NCBI GenBank assembly: GCA_019746355.1
Contig: JAIESC010000121.1
Coordinates: 1-64,000, forward strand
Direction of reading: 5' to 3'
Source of the DNA: Xanthobacteraceae bacterium
Lineage (GTDB): Bacteria > Pseudomonadota > Alphaproteobacteria > Rhizobiales > Xanthobacteraceae
DNA: 64,000 nucleotides
Shown here: positions 1 through 11,271 of the stretch, one piece after another
Numbering within the stretch: the first letter of the stretch is position 1
Layout: each line of letters begins with the position of its first letter
Notes under the pieces: model-generated
What the model was told of the DNA's origin: nothing
Databases searched by the model: none
The model's input: only the letters and a program-made list of their open reading frames with translations
Position numbers and translations under genes: made by a program

Positions 1-1521
1 CCCGCCGCGCGGGCGGACGCCGCGCCGCGCGGCGAGGCGGCCTCCGCTGCCTTCGAGCTTGTCGCCGCCGCGCAAGGCGAGACGCTCGTTCTCTATCTCG
101 ACCGCTTCGCCGGCAACGAGCCGGTGCAGGGCGCGACGCTGACGGTCGAAGCGCCGGGCGGGCCGGTCGAGGCCGAAACCTCGGGCGGCGCGTACCGCAT
201 CAAGGCGCCGTGGCTGACCAAGCCCGGCCATACCGACCTCATCGTCACGGTGACGGCGGAGGGTGTGACCGACGTCCTCCCGGTCAGCATCGATGTACCG
301 GATCGCGCGGCGATGCTGGCGATGGGGGCTGAGCTTCCGGCCACGTCCACGATCTTTCGGCCTTCGACGGCGCTCGGCGTTCTGTTTGGCGTGCTGCTCG
401 GCGCGGGCCTGATGGCTTATCGCGGCCGCAAGCGCGCCGCGGCGCCGCTCCTCGTCGGCGCCTTGCTTGTCGCCCCCCACAATCCCGCGTCCGCGCAGGA
501 CATCGCCGCCGGGGATGCGGGCACTGACCGCGCGGCGCGCAACGCCGACGGCTCGGTGTTCGTGCCAAAACCGATCCAGCGCATCTATGCGCTGCGCACG
601 GAGCCGGCCGCTTCGGCCTCGCATCCACGCACCGTCGAGCTGCCGGGCCGGATCGTCCCGGACCCGAACGCCAGCGGCTATGTGCAGGCGTCGGTCGGCG
701 GCAGGCTTTCGGCCCCGGCCGGCGGATTTCCGCGGCTCGGCACGCCGGTGCAGCGCGGCGACGTGCTGGCCGAGGTGACGCCGCCGGTCCAGATGATCGA
801 CGTCTCCGACATGCGCCAGCGCCAGGGCGAGCTCGACCAGCAGATCGCAATCGTCCAGCGCCGGGTGACGCGCTACGAGGCGCTGGCGCCGAGCGGCGCG
901 GTGTCGCGCGTGCAGCTCGACGAGGCGAAGCTCGAGCTCGAAGGCCTGAAGGACCGCCGCGCCTCCCTCGACAAGGTGCGGCTCGAGTCCGAGGCGCTGA
1001 CCGCGCCGGTGTCGGGCGTCGTCGCCGAAGGCACGCCCGTGGCCGGCCAGATGGCGCAGCCCAATGCCGTGATCTTCCAGATCATCGATCCGGCGAGGCT
1101 CTGGATCGAGGCCTTGAGCTTCGATCCGGTGGCAGGCTCGGTCGCGGCCTCCGCGGTCACCGCCAACGGCCGCACGCTTAAGCTTTCGTTCCGAGGCTCG
1201 GGCCTCGCCGACCGCAACCAGTCGATCCCGGTTCACTTCGCCGTGCACGGTGATACGTCCGGCCTTCGCGCCGGACAATTCCTCACCGTGATGGCGACGA
1301 CCGGCGAGCAGAAGGAGGGCATCGCCATCCCGCGCGGGAGTTTGGTTCGTGGGGCAAATGGCCTCGACGTGGTCTACGTGCACACCCGCGCCGAGCAATT
1401 CGAGCCGCGGCCGGTACGGATCGAGCCGCTCGACGGCGGACGGGTGCTCGCGGTCGCGGGGCTCGAGCCCGGCCAGCGCGTCGTCGTGCAGGGCGCCGAG
1501 CTTCTTCACAACGTGCGGTGA
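1..1521 (+). CDS. RND efflux periplasmic adaptor subunit (membrane fusion protein), 5' end outside window
   Basis: The reading frame is open from base 1, so the gene begins upstream and 506 residues are visible. An N-terminal beta-rich domain (about residues 18-101) is followed by a hydrophobic helix (about 122-141) and a second, signal-like hydrophobic stretch ending in ASAQD (about 146-166). The adaptor core follows: a lipoyl-like half around ELPGRIVPDPNASG, a coiled-coil hairpin (about 270-325), the second lipoyl half, and a beta-barrel ending in EPGQRVVVQGAELL. Such adaptors link an inner-membrane RND pump to an outer-membrane channel in the periplasm. The pump gene starts 6 bases after the stop, so the two are co-transcribed. 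The substrate is probably a metal ion, judged only from the CusA/CzcA-like partner. Confidence 0.85.
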   Translation, partial: PAARADAAPRGEAASAAFELVAAAQGETLVLYLDRFAGNEPVQGATLTVEAPGGPVEAETSGGAYRIKAPWLTKPGHTDLIVTVTAEGVTDVLPVSIDVPDRAAMLAMGAELPATSTIFRPSTALGVLFGVLLGAGLMAYRGRKRAAAPLLVGALLVAPHNPASAQDIAAGDAGTDRAARNADGSVFVPKPIQRIYALRTEPAASASHPRTVELPGRIVPDPNASGYVQASVGGRLSAPAGGFPRLGTPVQRGDVLAEVTPPVQMIDVSDMRQRQGELDQQIAIVQRRVTRYEALAPSGAVSRVQLDEAKLELEGLKDRRASLDKVRLESEALTAPVSGVVAEGTPVAGQMAQPNAVIFQIIDPARLWIEALSFDPVAGSVAASAVTANGRTLKLSFRGSGLADRNQSIPVHFAVHGDTSGLRAGQFLTVMATTGEQKEGIAIPRGSLVRGANGLDVVYVHTRAEQFEPRPVRIEPLDGGRVLAVAGLEPGQRVVVQGAELLHNVR

Positions 1522-1527
1522 CCGGCG

Positions 1528-4500
1528 ATGTTCACATTCCTTGTCACACGCTCGCTCCGCAACCGCCTGCTGGTGCTGGCGCTGGCCCTCGTGCTGGTGC
1601 TGTTCGGCACCTTCAGCATGCTGCGCCTGCCGGTCGACGTGCTGCCGGACCTGAACCGGCCGACCGTCACCATCATGACCGAGGCCGAGGGGTACGCGCC
1701 GCCCGAGGTCGAGCTTCTGGTCAGCTTCCCGATCGAGACGCAGATGAACGGCGTGCCGGGCGTGATCCGCGTGCGCTCGGTGTCGGGAGTGGGCCTGTCC
1801 ATCGTCTATGTCGAGTTCGACTGGGGCACCGACATCTACCGCAACCGCCAGCTTGTCTCCGAGCGGCTGAACCTGGTGCGGACCCAACTGCCGCCGAACG
1901 TCACCCCGCACATGGGCCCGATCAGCTCGATCATGGGCCAGGTGCTGATGATCGCGCTCACCGGCGACCGTGCCTCGCCGATGGAGATCCGCGAGGTGGC
2001 CGACTTTACCGTCCGGCCGCGGCTTCTCAGCGTGCCGGGCGTGGCGCAGGTGATCCCGATGGGCGGCGAGGTGCGGCAGTATCGCGTCGCGCCGCAACCG
2101 GCCGCGTTGCGCGCGCTCGGCGTCAACCACGAGCAGGTGCAGCGGGCGCTGGCGCAGTTCGGCACCAACAGCGGTGGCGGCTTCACCGACCTGCATTCGC
2201 GCGAATACCTGATCCGCAACATCGGCCGCACCACGAGCCTGGAAGACTTGCGCAACATCGTCGTCGCCAAGACCGACGGCCGGCCCGTGTATCTCAAGCA
2301 GGTTGCGACCGTCGAGTTCGCGCCCAAGGTCAAGCGCGGCGACAGCGGCTACATGGCCAAGCCCGCCGTCGTGGTCTCGATCGAGAAGCAGCCGGGCGTC
2401 GACACCATCGCGCTGACCCGCGAGCTTGAGGCGGCCATCGCCGACCTCAACGCCAACCTGCCGCTCGGCATCAAGGCCGACCAGATCATCTTCCGGCAGG
2501 CAAACTTCATCGAGACGTCGATCGGCAACGTGCGGAAGGTGATGCTCGAGGCCGCGCTCGCGGTCGCGGTGGTGCTGTTCGCGTTCCTCTTGAACTGGCG
2601 GACCACGGCGATCTCGCTCACCGCCATTCCGGTCTCGATCCTCGCGACCGCCACGGTCTTCCATGCGTTGGGGCTGACCATCAACACCATGACGCTCGGC
2701 GGCGTCGCCATCGCCATCGGCGAGCTGGTCGATGACGCCGTGGTCGACGTCGAAAACATCTTCCGTCGGCTGCGCGAGAACCGGGCCGCGGGAAATCCGC
2801 GCTCGGTGTTCGATGTGGTGGTGTCGGCCTCACAGGAGGTGCGTTCGGGCATCGTCTATGCCAGCGCCATCATCGTGCTGGTGTTCGTGCCGCTGTTCGC
2901 GCTGTCGGGCATCGAAGGGCGCCTCTTCGTACCGCTCGGCCAGGCCTACATCATCGCCATCCTCGCAAGCCTCGTGGTCTCGATCACGCTGACGCCGGTG
3001 ATGGCGTACTACATGCTGCCCGGGCTGAAGCGGCTCGACGCCCATGAGAGCCCGCTGGTGCGGGCGCTCAAGCGGCGCTATTCGGCAGCCCTCGATGTCG
3101 CGCTGAACCACGCCCGGACCGTTGTCGCGGCCACGCTGGTCGCGGTGGTCATGGCCGTGGCCGGCGCTTTGCTGCTGCCGCGCGCCTTCCTGCCGCAATT
3201 CAACGAAGGCACCTTCACCATCAATCTCGCCTTCAACCCCGGCGTTTCGCTCGCGGAGTCGAACCGCGTTGGCCAGATCGCCGAGCGGCTGGTGCTGGAG
3301 GTGCCCGAAGTGAAGTCGGTCGGCCGCCGCACTGGCCGCGCCGAACTCGACGAGCATGCGGAAGGCGTGCATTCGACCGACCTCGAGATTGATCTCAAGT
3401 CCGGTGGACGGGCGAAGACCGACGTGGTCGCCGACATCCGTGCGCGGCTGTCGGTGCTGCCGCTGTCGATCAACGTCGGCCAGCCGATCTCGCACCGGCT
3501 CGACCATATGCTGTCGGGCGTGCGCGCCGACATCGCCGTCAAGATATTCGGCGAGGACCTCGACGCGCTCTATCACTCGGCCGAGGAGCTGCGGCAGCGG
3601 CTGACCCGCGTTCCCGGCCTCGCCGACGTCCAGGTGGAGAAGCAGGTCCGCATTCCGCAGCTCGAAATCCGCGTCGACTACGGCCGTTCTGCGCTCTACG
3701 GCGTGCAGCCGGCGGCCGTGGTCGATCAGTTGAGCCGGCTGTCGAACGGCCGGGTGGTGTCGCAGGTGGTGGACGGGCAACGCCGCTTCGACGTGGTGAT
3801 GCGGCTGCCGGATCCGATGCGGACGACGCAGCGGCTCGGCGACCTGCTGATCGAGACGCCGAGCGGCTGGATCGCCGCGCGGCAGATCGCCGACATCAAG
3901 GAGGCCGACGGTCCGAACCAGATACTGCGCGAGAACAGCCGCCGCCGCATCGCGGTCTACGGCAACGTCGTCGGCAACGCGGATACGGCCGCCATCGTCG
4001 AAAAAATCCGCGCCGAGCTTCGCAGCCTGAAGCTCCCCGAGGGCTCGTTCACCAGCATCGAAGGCACGTTCAAGGCGCAGGAGCAGGCAAGCCGCACCAT
4101 CGGCGTGCTGGGCATGATCTCGCTCTTGATGATCTTCGCGATCCTCTACAGCCGCTACCGCTCCGCGGTGCTGGCGCTGATCGTCATGGGCAGCCTGCCG
4201 CTCGCCTTGATCGGCGCGGTCGCGGCGCTCTGGCTCGCAGGCGCGCCGCTGTCGGTCGCAAGCATGGTCGGCTTCATCACGCTCACCGGCATCGCGGCGC
4301 GCAACGGCATCCTCAAGGTCAGCCACACCATCAACCTTGCGCTGCACGAAGGCGTGCCGTGGGGCAGGGCGCTGGTGGTGCGCGGCAGCCTCGAGCGGCT
4401 CACGCCGGTGCTGATGACGGCGCTGTCGGCGGGCGTGGCGCTCTTGCCGCTGATGATCGATGCGGCGACCCCCGGGATGGAAATCCTGAATCCGGTCGCG

Positions 4501-4656
4501 GTGACGATCTTCGGCGGCCTCGTCAGCGCCACCGCGCTCGACGCGTTCCTGACGCCGGTGCTGCTGCTGCGCTTCGGCCGGCCGGCGATCGAGCGGCTTC
4601 GCGCCGGTGCGGCGGCGGAGCCAGCCGGCGCCCCGACCACCGCCCATTCATACTGA
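1528..4656 (+). CDS. Heavy-metal-efflux type RND permease (CusA/CzcA-like)
   Basis: This 1042-residue protein has the standard RND length and plan: an N-terminal helix ([20 protein letters not shown]), a large periplasmic loop, a helix block, a second periplasmic loop and a final helix block. The TM4 signature [20 protein letters not shown] carries the acidic residues expected for proton relay and resembles the HME branch more than the multidrug branch. The protein should use the proton gradient to drive export through the adaptor encoded just upstream. The metal cannot be assigned, because the TM4 motif is not the textbook CusA or CzcA version. The short secreted protein downstream may be part of the same system. 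Confidence 0.9.
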   Translation: MFTFLVTRSLRNRLLVLALALVLVLFGTFSMLRLPVDVLPDLNRPTVTIMTEAEGYAPPEVELLVSFPIETQMNGVPGVIRVRSVSGVGLSIVYVEFDWGTDIYRNRQLVSERLNLVRTQLPPNVTPHMGPISSIMGQVLMIALTGDRASPMEIREVADFTVRPRLLSVPGVAQVIPMGGEVRQYRVAPQPAALRALGVNHEQVQRALAQFGTNSGGGFTDLHSREYLIRNIGRTTSLEDLRNIVVAKTDGRPVYLKQVATVEFAPKVKRGDSGYMAKPAVVVSIEKQPGVDTIALTRELEAAIADLNANLPLGIKADQIIFRQANFIETSIGNVRKVMLEAALAVAVVLFAFLLNWRTTAISLTAIPVSILATATVFHALGLTINTMTLGGVAIAIGELVDDAVVDVENIFRRLRENRAAGNPRSVFDVVVSASQEVRSGIVYASAIIVLVFVPLFALSGIEGRLFVPLGQAYIIAILASLVVSITLTPVMAYYMLPGLKRLDAHESPLVRALKRRYSAALDVALNHARTVVAATLVAVVMAVAGALLLPRAFLPQFNEGTFTINLAFNPGVSLAESNRVGQIAERLVLEVPEVKSVGRRTGRAELDEHAEGVHSTDLEIDLKSGGRAKTDVVADIRARLSVLPLSINVGQPISHRLDHMLSGVRADIAVKIFGEDLDALYHSAEELRQRLTRVPGLADVQVEKQVRIPQLEIRVDYGRSALYGVQPAAVVDQLSRLSNGRVVSQVVDGQRRFDVVMRLPDPMRTTQRLGDLLIETPSGWIAARQIADIKEADGPNQILRENSRRRIAVYGNVVGNADTAAIVEKIRAELRSLKLPEGSFTSIEGTFKAQEQASRTIGVLGMISLLMIFAILYSRYRSAVLALIVMGSLPLALIGAVAALWLAGAPLSVASMVGFITLTGIAARNGILKVSHTINLALHEGVPWGRALVVRGSLERLTPVLMTALSAGVALLPLMIDAATPGMEILNPVAVTIFGGLVSATALDAFLTPVLLLRFGRPAIERLRAGAAAEPAGAPTTAHSY

Positions 4657-4679
4657 TGTCACACATGAGGAGACCATCC

Positions 4680-5069
4680 ATGACGACGTTCCGCTCTCTG
4701 GCCTTCGGCGCAATCGTTGGCACGGCGCTGACGGTCCTCTTGCCGGCGCTGCCGGCATCCGCCCACGATCCCAAGCCGCGCCACGGCGGCGCCGTCGTCA
4801 TGGCCGGCACCTATCACGTCGAACTGGTCGTCAAGGACGGGCAGGTGGACGTCTATCTGCTGGGACACGACGACAAGCCGGTCGCCGTCACGGGCCGCAA
4901 GGGCGTCGCGATCCTGATGGCCGACGGGAAAAGCGTGCGTATCCCGCTCGAACCGGCCGGCGCCGAGCACCTGTCCGGCAAGGCCGCCGATGCGCGCCCG
5001 ACGGTGCCCAAGGGCGTGGTCCAGATCACCGAGCCGGCCGGTGGAACCGTCCAGGCCCGGTTCAACTGA
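4680..5069 (+). CDS. Small secreted protein of the RND efflux operon, function unknown
   Basis: The 129-residue product starts with a clear signal peptide (MTTFRSLAFGAIVGTALTVL, cleaved after ASA near residue 28). The mature end HDPKPRHGG has closely spaced His and Asp residues that could bind metal. The rest is beta-rich and low in complexity. A strong ribosome site, GAGGAG, lies 7 bases before the ATG. The gene follows the pump by 23 bases, which suggests a periplasmic accessory or metal-binding role in efflux. I do not recognise a named family, and the role is inferred from position only. Confidence 0.7.
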   Translation: MTTFRSLAFGAIVGTALTVLLPALPASAHDPKPRHGGAVVMAGTYHVELVVKDGQVDVYLLGHDDKPVAVTGRKGVAILMADGKSVRIPLEPAGAEHLSGKAADARPTVPKGVVQITEPAGGTVQARFN

Positions 5070-5315
5070 TCCCGGCGATCCGCGCTTCCGGCACCATCGA
5101 GGCAACCGTTTGAAAGTGCAGTGGATGAGCGGCTTTTGCCGCCCGTCCGCGGCGGCCATGCGCCTTGCCACCCTTTGTGCACTGCGCTAAGCCTCGTCCG
5201 CCTTTCTTGGAACGAATCCAGTCGGGTTTGGGGGATTTGACAGGCCTTGCGGCGCCTCAGGCGGCGCCGGATCGGTCCGCGATGGGCGTTTGCGGGGGTG
5301 GACGAAGGATCGGCG
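5070..5315 (+). promoter_or_regulatory. Leader region before the nuo operon
   Basis: This 246-base gap separates the efflux operon from complex I, so the nuo promoter should lie here. A TTGACA hexamer at 5237-5242 matches a -35 box, but no convincing -10 box lies 16-18 bases downstream. A GC-rich palindrome (GGCGCC repeated around 5251-5267) follows it. Short reading frames here look like noise. Confidence 0.3.
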
Positions 5316-5681
5316 ATGAACGCGCTGCTGCAGGATTATCTTCCCCTGGTGATCTTCATCGGTGTCGCGCTGGGGCTCGGCCTTGCGCTGCTGGTCGCGC
5401 CGTTTCTCGTCGCCTACAAGCAGCCCGATCCCGAGAAGCTCTCCGCCTATGAGTGCGGCTTCAACGCCTTCGACGATGCACGCATGAAGTTCGACGTGCG
5501 CTTCTATCTCGTCGCCATCCTGTTCATCATCTTCGACCTCGAAGTGACGTTCCTGTTTCCCTGGGCGATCGTCTACGGACAGCTCGGCGTCTACGGTTTC
5601 TGGTCGATGATGATCTTCCTTGCGGTGCTGACGATCGGGTTTATCTACGAATGGAAGAAGGGAGCGCTCGAATGGGATTGA
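5316..5681 (+). CDS. nuoA: NADH-quinone oxidoreductase subunit A
   Basis: NuoA is a small membrane subunit of the proton-pumping arm of complex I. The 121-residue product has three hydrophobic helices and the typical loop with [20 protein letters not shown], which contains the conserved Cys of the quinone-site loop. I chose the ATG at 5316 over an upstream in-frame start because GAAGGA sits 6 bases before it and the length fits the family. It is the first gene of the nuo operon and overlaps nuoB by 10 bases. Confidence 0.95.
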   Translation: MNALLQDYLPLVIFIGVALGLGLALLVAPFLVAYKQPDPEKLSAYECGFNAFDDARMKFDVRFYLVAILFIIFDLEVTFLFPWAIVYGQLGVYGFWSMMIFLAVLTIGFIYEWKKGALEWD

Positions 5682-6247
5682 GCGATTCCACTCTCGTCGC
5701 GCCGGCGCCCAAGGGCATCCTCGATCCGCGCACCGGCAAGCCGGTCGGTTCCGACGACCAGTTCTTCGTCGGCCTCAACAGCGAGCTTGCCGACAAGGGC
5801 TTCATCGTCACCGCGACCGAGGACCTGATCACCTGGGCGCGCACCGGCTCGCTGATGTGGATGACCTTCGGCCTCGCGTGCTGCGCGGTCGAGATGATGC
5901 AGATGTCGATGCCACGCTACGACGCGGAGCGCTTCGGCTTTGCGCCGCGCGCCTCGCCCCGGCAGTCCGACGTGATGATCGTCGCCGGCACCCTGACCAA
6001 CAAGATGGCGCCGGCGCTGCGCAAGGTCTATGACCAGATGCCGGAGCCGCGCTACGTCATCTCGATGGGCTCGTGCGCCAACGGCGGCGGCTACTACCAC
6101 TATTCCTACTCGGTGGTGCGCGGCTGCGACCGCATCGTGCCGGTCGACATCTACGTGCCGGGCTGCCCACCGACCGCGGAGGCGCTGCTCTACGGCGTGC
6201 TGCTCTTGCAGAAGAAGATCCGCCGCACCGGAACGATCGAGCGCTAG
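5672..6247 (+). CDS. nuoB: NADH-quinone oxidoreductase subunit B
   Basis: NuoB carries the terminal iron-sulfur cluster N2, which passes electrons to quinone. The 191-residue protein shows the adjacent cysteines in [12 protein letters not shown] and the later ligands in [17 protein letters not shown] and [14 protein letters not shown]. The start lies inside the end of nuoA, a 10-base overlap that implies translational coupling. The N-terminal extension ahead of the core (about 25 residues) is usual in alphaproteobacteria. Confidence 0.96.
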   Translation: MGLSDSTLVAPAPKGILDPRTGKPVGSDDQFFVGLNSELADKGFIVTATEDLITWARTGSLMWMTFGLACCAVEMMQMSMPRYDAERFGFAPRASPRQSDVMIVAGTLTNKMAPALRKVYDQMPEPRYVISMGSCANGGGYYHYSYSVVRGCDRIVPVDIYVPGCPPTAEALLYGVLLLQKKIRRTGTIER

Positions 6248-6250
6248 ACC

Positions 6251-6580
6251 ATGCGGATCGACAACATTCCGTTCGGAACCACCGACTGGTCTGGGATTGC
6301 GCCGACGGCACACAGGGGCGACGCCGGCGTCGCCACCTGGCGGACCCGGCAGTTCGGCGACATCCGCGTGCGGCTCGTCGACTATTCGCCGGGCTACGTC
6401 GCCGATCACTGGTGCAGCAAGGGTCACATCATCTTCTGCGTCGACGGCGAGATGACGACCGACCTGAAGGACGGCCGTTCTTTCACGCTCAAGACCGGCA
6501 TGAGCTATCAGGTGGCCGACAACGACGGTGAGCACCGCTCGCACACCGACACGGGCGCGCGGCTCTTTATTGTGGACTGA
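6251..6580 (+). CDS. Cupin-fold protein with DHWC motif, inserted in nuo operon
   Basis: A 109-residue single-domain cupin. The motif [18 protein letters not shown] (about residues 56-73) matches what is annotated elsewhere as the DHCW-motif cupin family, and the beta-strand pattern with glycine turns fits a small beta-barrel. No catalytic activity is established for the family as far as I know. The gene starts 3 bases after nuoB and ends 4 bases before nuoC, so it must be co-transcribed with complex I. It is not a known complex I subunit. A role in assembly or redox sensing is only a guess. Confidence 0.75.
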   Translation: MRIDNIPFGTTDWSGIAPTAHRGDAGVATWRTRQFGDIRVRLVDYSPGYVADHWCSKGHIIFCVDGEMTTDLKDGRSFTLKTGMSYQVADNDGEHRSHTDTGARLFIVD

Positions 6581-6584
6581 CGCG

Positions 6585-7190
6585 ATGGACGAAGCGCTGG
6601 AACGCCTGGGAGAGACGATTGCGAGCGCGCTGGCGGGCTCGATCGTCGGCCATTGGGTCGCGCATGGCGAGCTCACGGTCACGGCGAGCGCGCGCGACGT
6701 GGTCAAGGTGATGACCTTCCTGCGTGACGACGAACGCTGCCAGTTCATCAGCTTCATCGACGTGACCGCGGTCGACTGGCCGCAGCGCGAGCGGCGCTTC
6801 GATGTGGTCTACCACCTGATGTCGCCGAAGCTGAACCGCCGCATCCGCGTCAAGATCGAGGCCGGCGAGGAGACGCGCGTGCCCTCGATCATCGGCGTGT
6901 TCCCGGGTGCCGACTGGTTCGAACGCGAGACCTATGACCTCTACGGCGTGCTGTTCACCGGCCATCCGGACATGCGGCGCCTGCTCACCGACTACGGCTT
7001 CGAGGGCCATCCGCTGCGCAAGGACTTCCCGCTGACCGGCTTCGTCGAGGTGCGCTGGGACGATGAGCAGAAGCGCGTGGTCTACGACAAGGTCCGGCTC
7101 GCGCAGGAGTTCCGCAATTTCGATTTCCTGTCGCCGTGGGAGGGCGCGGGCTACGTGCCGCTGCCCGGCGATGAGAAGGCGAAGGGTTGA
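6585..7190 (+). CDS. nuoC: NADH-quinone oxidoreductase subunit C
   Basis: NuoC (30 kDa subunit) is part of the connecting module that holds NuoD and NuoB. The 201-residue protein has the family signature [20 protein letters not shown] followed by [16 protein letters not shown] set the start at ATG 6585 because the alternative GTG lies deep in the cupin gene. It is a separate gene, not a NuoCD fusion, as is typical of alphaproteobacteria. The GFA-like gene follows after 3 bases. Confidence 0.95.
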   Translation: MDEALERLGETIASALAGSIVGHWVAHGELTVTASARDVVKVMTFLRDDERCQFISFIDVTAVDWPQRERRFDVVYHLMSPKLNRRIRVKIEAGEETRVPSIIGVFPGADWFERETYDLYGVLFTGHPDMRRLLTDYGFEGHPLRKDFPLTGFVEVRWDDEQKRVVYDKVRLAQEFRNFDFLSPWEGAGYVPLPGDEKAKG

Positions 7191-7193
7191 GCC

Positions 7194-7637
7194 ATGGTTG
7201 TAGCGAAGTCCATGCAAGGCGGATGTCTTTGCGGCGCGGTGCGCTTCACGGCGACACCCAAGGACCAAAACGTCGGCGTCTGTCATTGCGGCATGTGCCG
7301 GCGGTGGGCGGCGGGACCGTTCTTCGCGATGGAATGCGAAGGTGCCGTGAAGGTCGAAGACGACAGCAATCTCGGCGTCTATCGTTCCTCGGAATGGGCC
7401 GAGCGCTGCTTTTGCAGGAAGTGCGGCAGTGTTCTGTTCTATCGGCTGGTCGGAAAGGATTTTTCGGCGATCTCGGCCGAAGCGCTCGACGACCGTAGCG
7501 GGTTCGTTTTGGCGAGCCAGATCTTCATCGACGAGAAGCCCGGCTACTACGAGTTCGCCAACAAGACCCACAACATGACGGGTGCGGAAGTGTTCGCGGC
7601 CTTCACGCCGCCCGACGCCGGGCAGGCGAAAGGGTAG
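7194..7637 (+). CDS. GFA-family (glutathione-dependent formaldehyde-activating enzyme-like) zinc protein
   Basis: The 147-residue product has the zinc-binding pattern of the GFA/CENP-V family: GGCLCGAVRF near residues 9-18, CHCGMCRRW near 31-39, and CFCRKCGSVLFY near 66-77. Family members include formaldehyde-glutathione adduct enzymes, but most are uncharacterised. The gene sits between nuoC and nuoD with gaps of 3 and 6 bases, so it is translated as part of the complex I operon. A start seven codons later (ATG 7212) is also possible. Its substrate cannot be told from sequence. Confidence 0.8.
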   Translation: MVVAKSMQGGCLCGAVRFTATPKDQNVGVCHCGMCRRWAAGPFFAMECEGAVKVEDDSNLGVYRSSEWAERCFCRKCGSVLFYRLVGKDFSAISAEALDDRSGFVLASQIFIDEKPGYYEFANKTHNMTGAEVFAAFTPPDAGQAKG

Positions 7638-7643
7638 TCATCG

Positions 7644-8831
7644 ATGGCCGAGAACGTCCGCAACTTCACCATCAACTTCGGGCCGCAGCATCCGGCCGCG
7701 CACGGTGTGCTGCGCCTGGTGCTGGAGCTCGACGGCGAGATCGTCGAGCGTGTCGATCCGCATATCGGGCTGTTGCATCGGGGGACCGAAAAACTCATCG
7801 AGGCCAAGACCTATCTGCAGGCGATCCCGTATTTCGACCGGCTCGATTATGTCGCGCCGATGAACCAGGAGCACGCCTTCTGCCTCGCCGCCGAGAAGCT
7901 CCTGCACCTGAACGTGCCGCGCCGCGCGCAATTGATCCGCGTGCTCTATTGCGAGATCGGCCGGCTCCTCTCGCACCTCCTCAACGTCACCACCCAGGCG
8001 CTGGACGTCGGCGCGCTTACGCCGCCGCTGTGGGGCTTCGAGGAGCGCGAGAAGCTGATGGTGTTCTACGAGCGCGCCTCGGGCTCGCGCATGCATGCGG
8101 CGTTCTTCCGCATCGGCGGCGTGCACCAGGACCTGCCGCCGCAACTGATCGACGACATCGAGGCGTTCTGCGACCCGTTCCTGAAGGTCTGCGACGACCT
8201 GGAAGACCTGCTCACCGGCAACCGCATCTTCAAGCAGCGCAACGTCAATATCGGCGTGGTCAGCCTGAAGGACGCCTGGGCCTGGGGCTTCTCCGGCGTG
8301 ATGGTGCGCGGCTCGGGTGCGGCCTGGGACCTGCGCAAGGCGCAGCCCTATGAATGCTACGCCGAGATGGATTTCGATATCCCGGTCGGCAAGAACGGCG
8401 ACTGCTACGACCGTTACTGCATCCGCATGGAGGAGATGCGGCAGTCGATCCGCATCATGAAGCAGTGCATCGCAAAGCTCCGCGAGCCCGAAGGGCAGGG
8501 GCCGGTCACCGTCGTCGACAACAAGATCGTGCCGCCGCGTCGCGGCGAGATGAAGAAGTCGATGGAGGCGCTGATCCATCACTTCAAGCTCTACACCGAG
8601 GGCTTCCACGTGCCGGAGGGCGAGGTCTACGCCGCGGTCGAGGCGCCCAAGGGCGAGTTCGGCGTCTATCTCGTCGCCGACGGCAGCAACAAACCCTACA
8701 AGTGCAAGATCCGCGCGCCGGGCTTTGCGCACCTGCAGGCCATGGATTTCCTCTGCAAGGGTCACATGCTGGCCGACGTGTCCGCCATTCTGGGCTCGCT
8801 CGACATCGTGTTCGGGGAGGTTGATCGCTAA
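7644..8831 (+). CDS. nuoD: NADH-quinone oxidoreductase subunit D
   Basis: NuoD (49 kDa subunit) forms the quinone-binding pocket with NuoB. The 395-residue protein has the N-terminal [20 protein letters not shown] loop, whose His contacts quinone, and the signature [19 protein letters not shown]. The C-terminal DIVFGEVDR end is complete and typical. Its last base is the first base of the nuoE start, so translation of the pair is coupled. Confidence 0.97.
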   Translation: MAENVRNFTINFGPQHPAAHGVLRLVLELDGEIVERVDPHIGLLHRGTEKLIEAKTYLQAIPYFDRLDYVAPMNQEHAFCLAAEKLLHLNVPRRAQLIRVLYCEIGRLLSHLLNVTTQALDVGALTPPLWGFEEREKLMVFYERASGSRMHAAFFRIGGVHQDLPPQLIDDIEAFCDPFLKVCDDLEDLLTGNRIFKQRNVNIGVVSLKDAWAWGFSGVMVRGSGAAWDLRKAQPYECYAEMDFDIPVGKNGDCYDRYCIRMEEMRQSIRIMKQCIAKLREPEGQGPVTVVDNKIVPPRRGEMKKSMEALIHHFKLYTEGFHVPEGEVYAAVEAPKGEFGVYLVADGSNKPYKCKIRAPGFAHLQAMDFLCKGHMLADVSAILGSLDIVFGEVDR

Positions 8832-9445
8832 TGGCCGTCCGCCGCGTCGCACCGCCCGAGCTTCAGCCCAAGGATTTCGCCTTCACGGCTGAGAACGCCG
8901 CATGGGCGAAGAAGCAGATTGCGAAATATCCGGAAGGCCGCCAGCAGTCGGCGATCATTCCGCTGCTCTGGCGCGCCCAGGAGCAGAACGGCGGCTGGCT
9001 GCCGGAAGCCGCGATCCGCCATGTCTCCGAGATGCTCGGCATGGCGCATATCCGAGCGCTGGAAGTTGCGACCTTCTACACCATGTTCCTGCTCGAGCCG
9101 TGCGGGAAGAAGGCCCACGTGCAGGTCTGCGGCACCACGCCCTGCATGCTGCGAGGCGCGCAAGCGATCTTCGACGTTTGCAAGAAGCGCATCCATCACG
9201 ATCCGCATCATGTCTCCGCCGACGGCAATTTCTCCTGGGAAGAGGTCGAGTGCCTCGGCGCCTGCGTGAACGCACCGATGGTGCTGATCTGGAACGACAC
9301 CTATGAGGACCTGACGGCGGAAAGCTTCGAGAAGGTGCTCGACGGTTTCGTCAACGGCAAGCCGGCGAAGCCCGGCCCGCAGATCGACCGGCAGTTGTCC
9401 GCGCCGGTCGGCGGTCCGACCACGCTCCGGACGGTGAAGGCCTGA
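8831..9445 (+). CDS. nuoE: NADH-quinone oxidoreductase subunit E
   Basis: NuoE (24 kDa subunit) carries the [2Fe-2S] cluster N1a of the NADH-dehydrogenase module. The 204-residue protein shows the thioredoxin-like fold and the four cysteine ligands, two in VCGTTPCMLRGAQ and two in ECLGACVNAPMV. A short low-complexity tail after residue 180 is normal for rhizobial NuoE. nuoF begins 3 bases later. Confidence 0.96.
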   Translation: MAVRRVAPPELQPKDFAFTAENAAWAKKQIAKYPEGRQQSAIIPLLWRAQEQNGGWLPEAAIRHVSEMLGMAHIRALEVATFYTMFLLEPCGKKAHVQVCGTTPCMLRGAQAIFDVCKKRIHHDPHHVSADGNFSWEEVECLGACVNAPMVLIWNDTYEDLTAESFEKVLDGFVNGKPAKPGPQIDRQLSAPVGGPTTLRTVKA

Positions 9446-9448
9446 ACG

Positions 9449-10755
<1,307 letters not shown>

Positions 10756-10759
<4 letters not shown>

Positions 10760-11262
10760 TTTTGGTGGACCTGGCAACGATGGCGGACGCAGTGCAGCCC
10801 GCGTTCTGGCAGAGATACGGCAACGCCGCGCAGATCGCGTCGGCCGTGCTCGCGATCGCCGCGCTCGCCGGCATCTACTTCCAGGTCCAGGCCAACTTCC
10901 GGGTGTCCCGCGAGAACTCAGCGCGCGAAATCTATCGTGCCTATCTCCAGATGGCCGTGCAGCATCCGCAACTGGCCTATCCGGAGAATGCAGCCGTTGT
11001 CGCCGCGATGTCGCGCGACGAAAGAGCCCGCTACGGCTGGTTTGTGTCGTATCTGCTCTACACCTGCGAGCAGATCCTGGTGAACTTTCCGCGCGATGCC
11101 ACGTGGCGGCGCACCTGTCAGGAGCAGGTCGCCTACCATACGCCCTACATCTGCAGCTCCGTGGTCAAGGACGAGATCAACCACTACGACCCGGCGATGC
11201 GCGGGCTGATCGAACAGGTCGCCCGATCGTCCGCCGCGGACGAATGCAAGAAAGGGACATAG
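10756..11262 (+). CDS. Single-pass membrane protein of unknown function, inserted in nuo operon
   Basis: The 168-residue protein has one clear transmembrane helix (about residues 24-43, [20 protein letters not shown]). A helical domain rich in Arg, Tyr and Trp follows ([20 protein letters not shown]), with Cys residues late in the chain. Similar proteins with one helix plus a DUF6082-like helical domain exist, but I am not certain of the family. It overlaps nuoF by 4 bases and is followed by a tiny coiled-coil gene and nuoG. No known complex I subunit looks like this. A role as an accessory or assembly factor is speculation. Confidence 0.65.
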
Positions 11263-11271
11263 GAGGAAGCC

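Noticed and set aside
2830..4647. A 605-codon minus-strand open frame opposite the RND permease gene
   Set aside because: Its product is Arg-, His- and Gln-rich with no recognisable domain. Long antisense frames are expected in GC-rich DNA opposite real genes.
5237..5265. A sigma-70 promoter for nuo based on TTGACA
   Set aside because: The -35 hexamer is perfect, but the sequence 16-18 bases downstream is pure GC and contains no -10 box. Kept only as a remark on the leader region.
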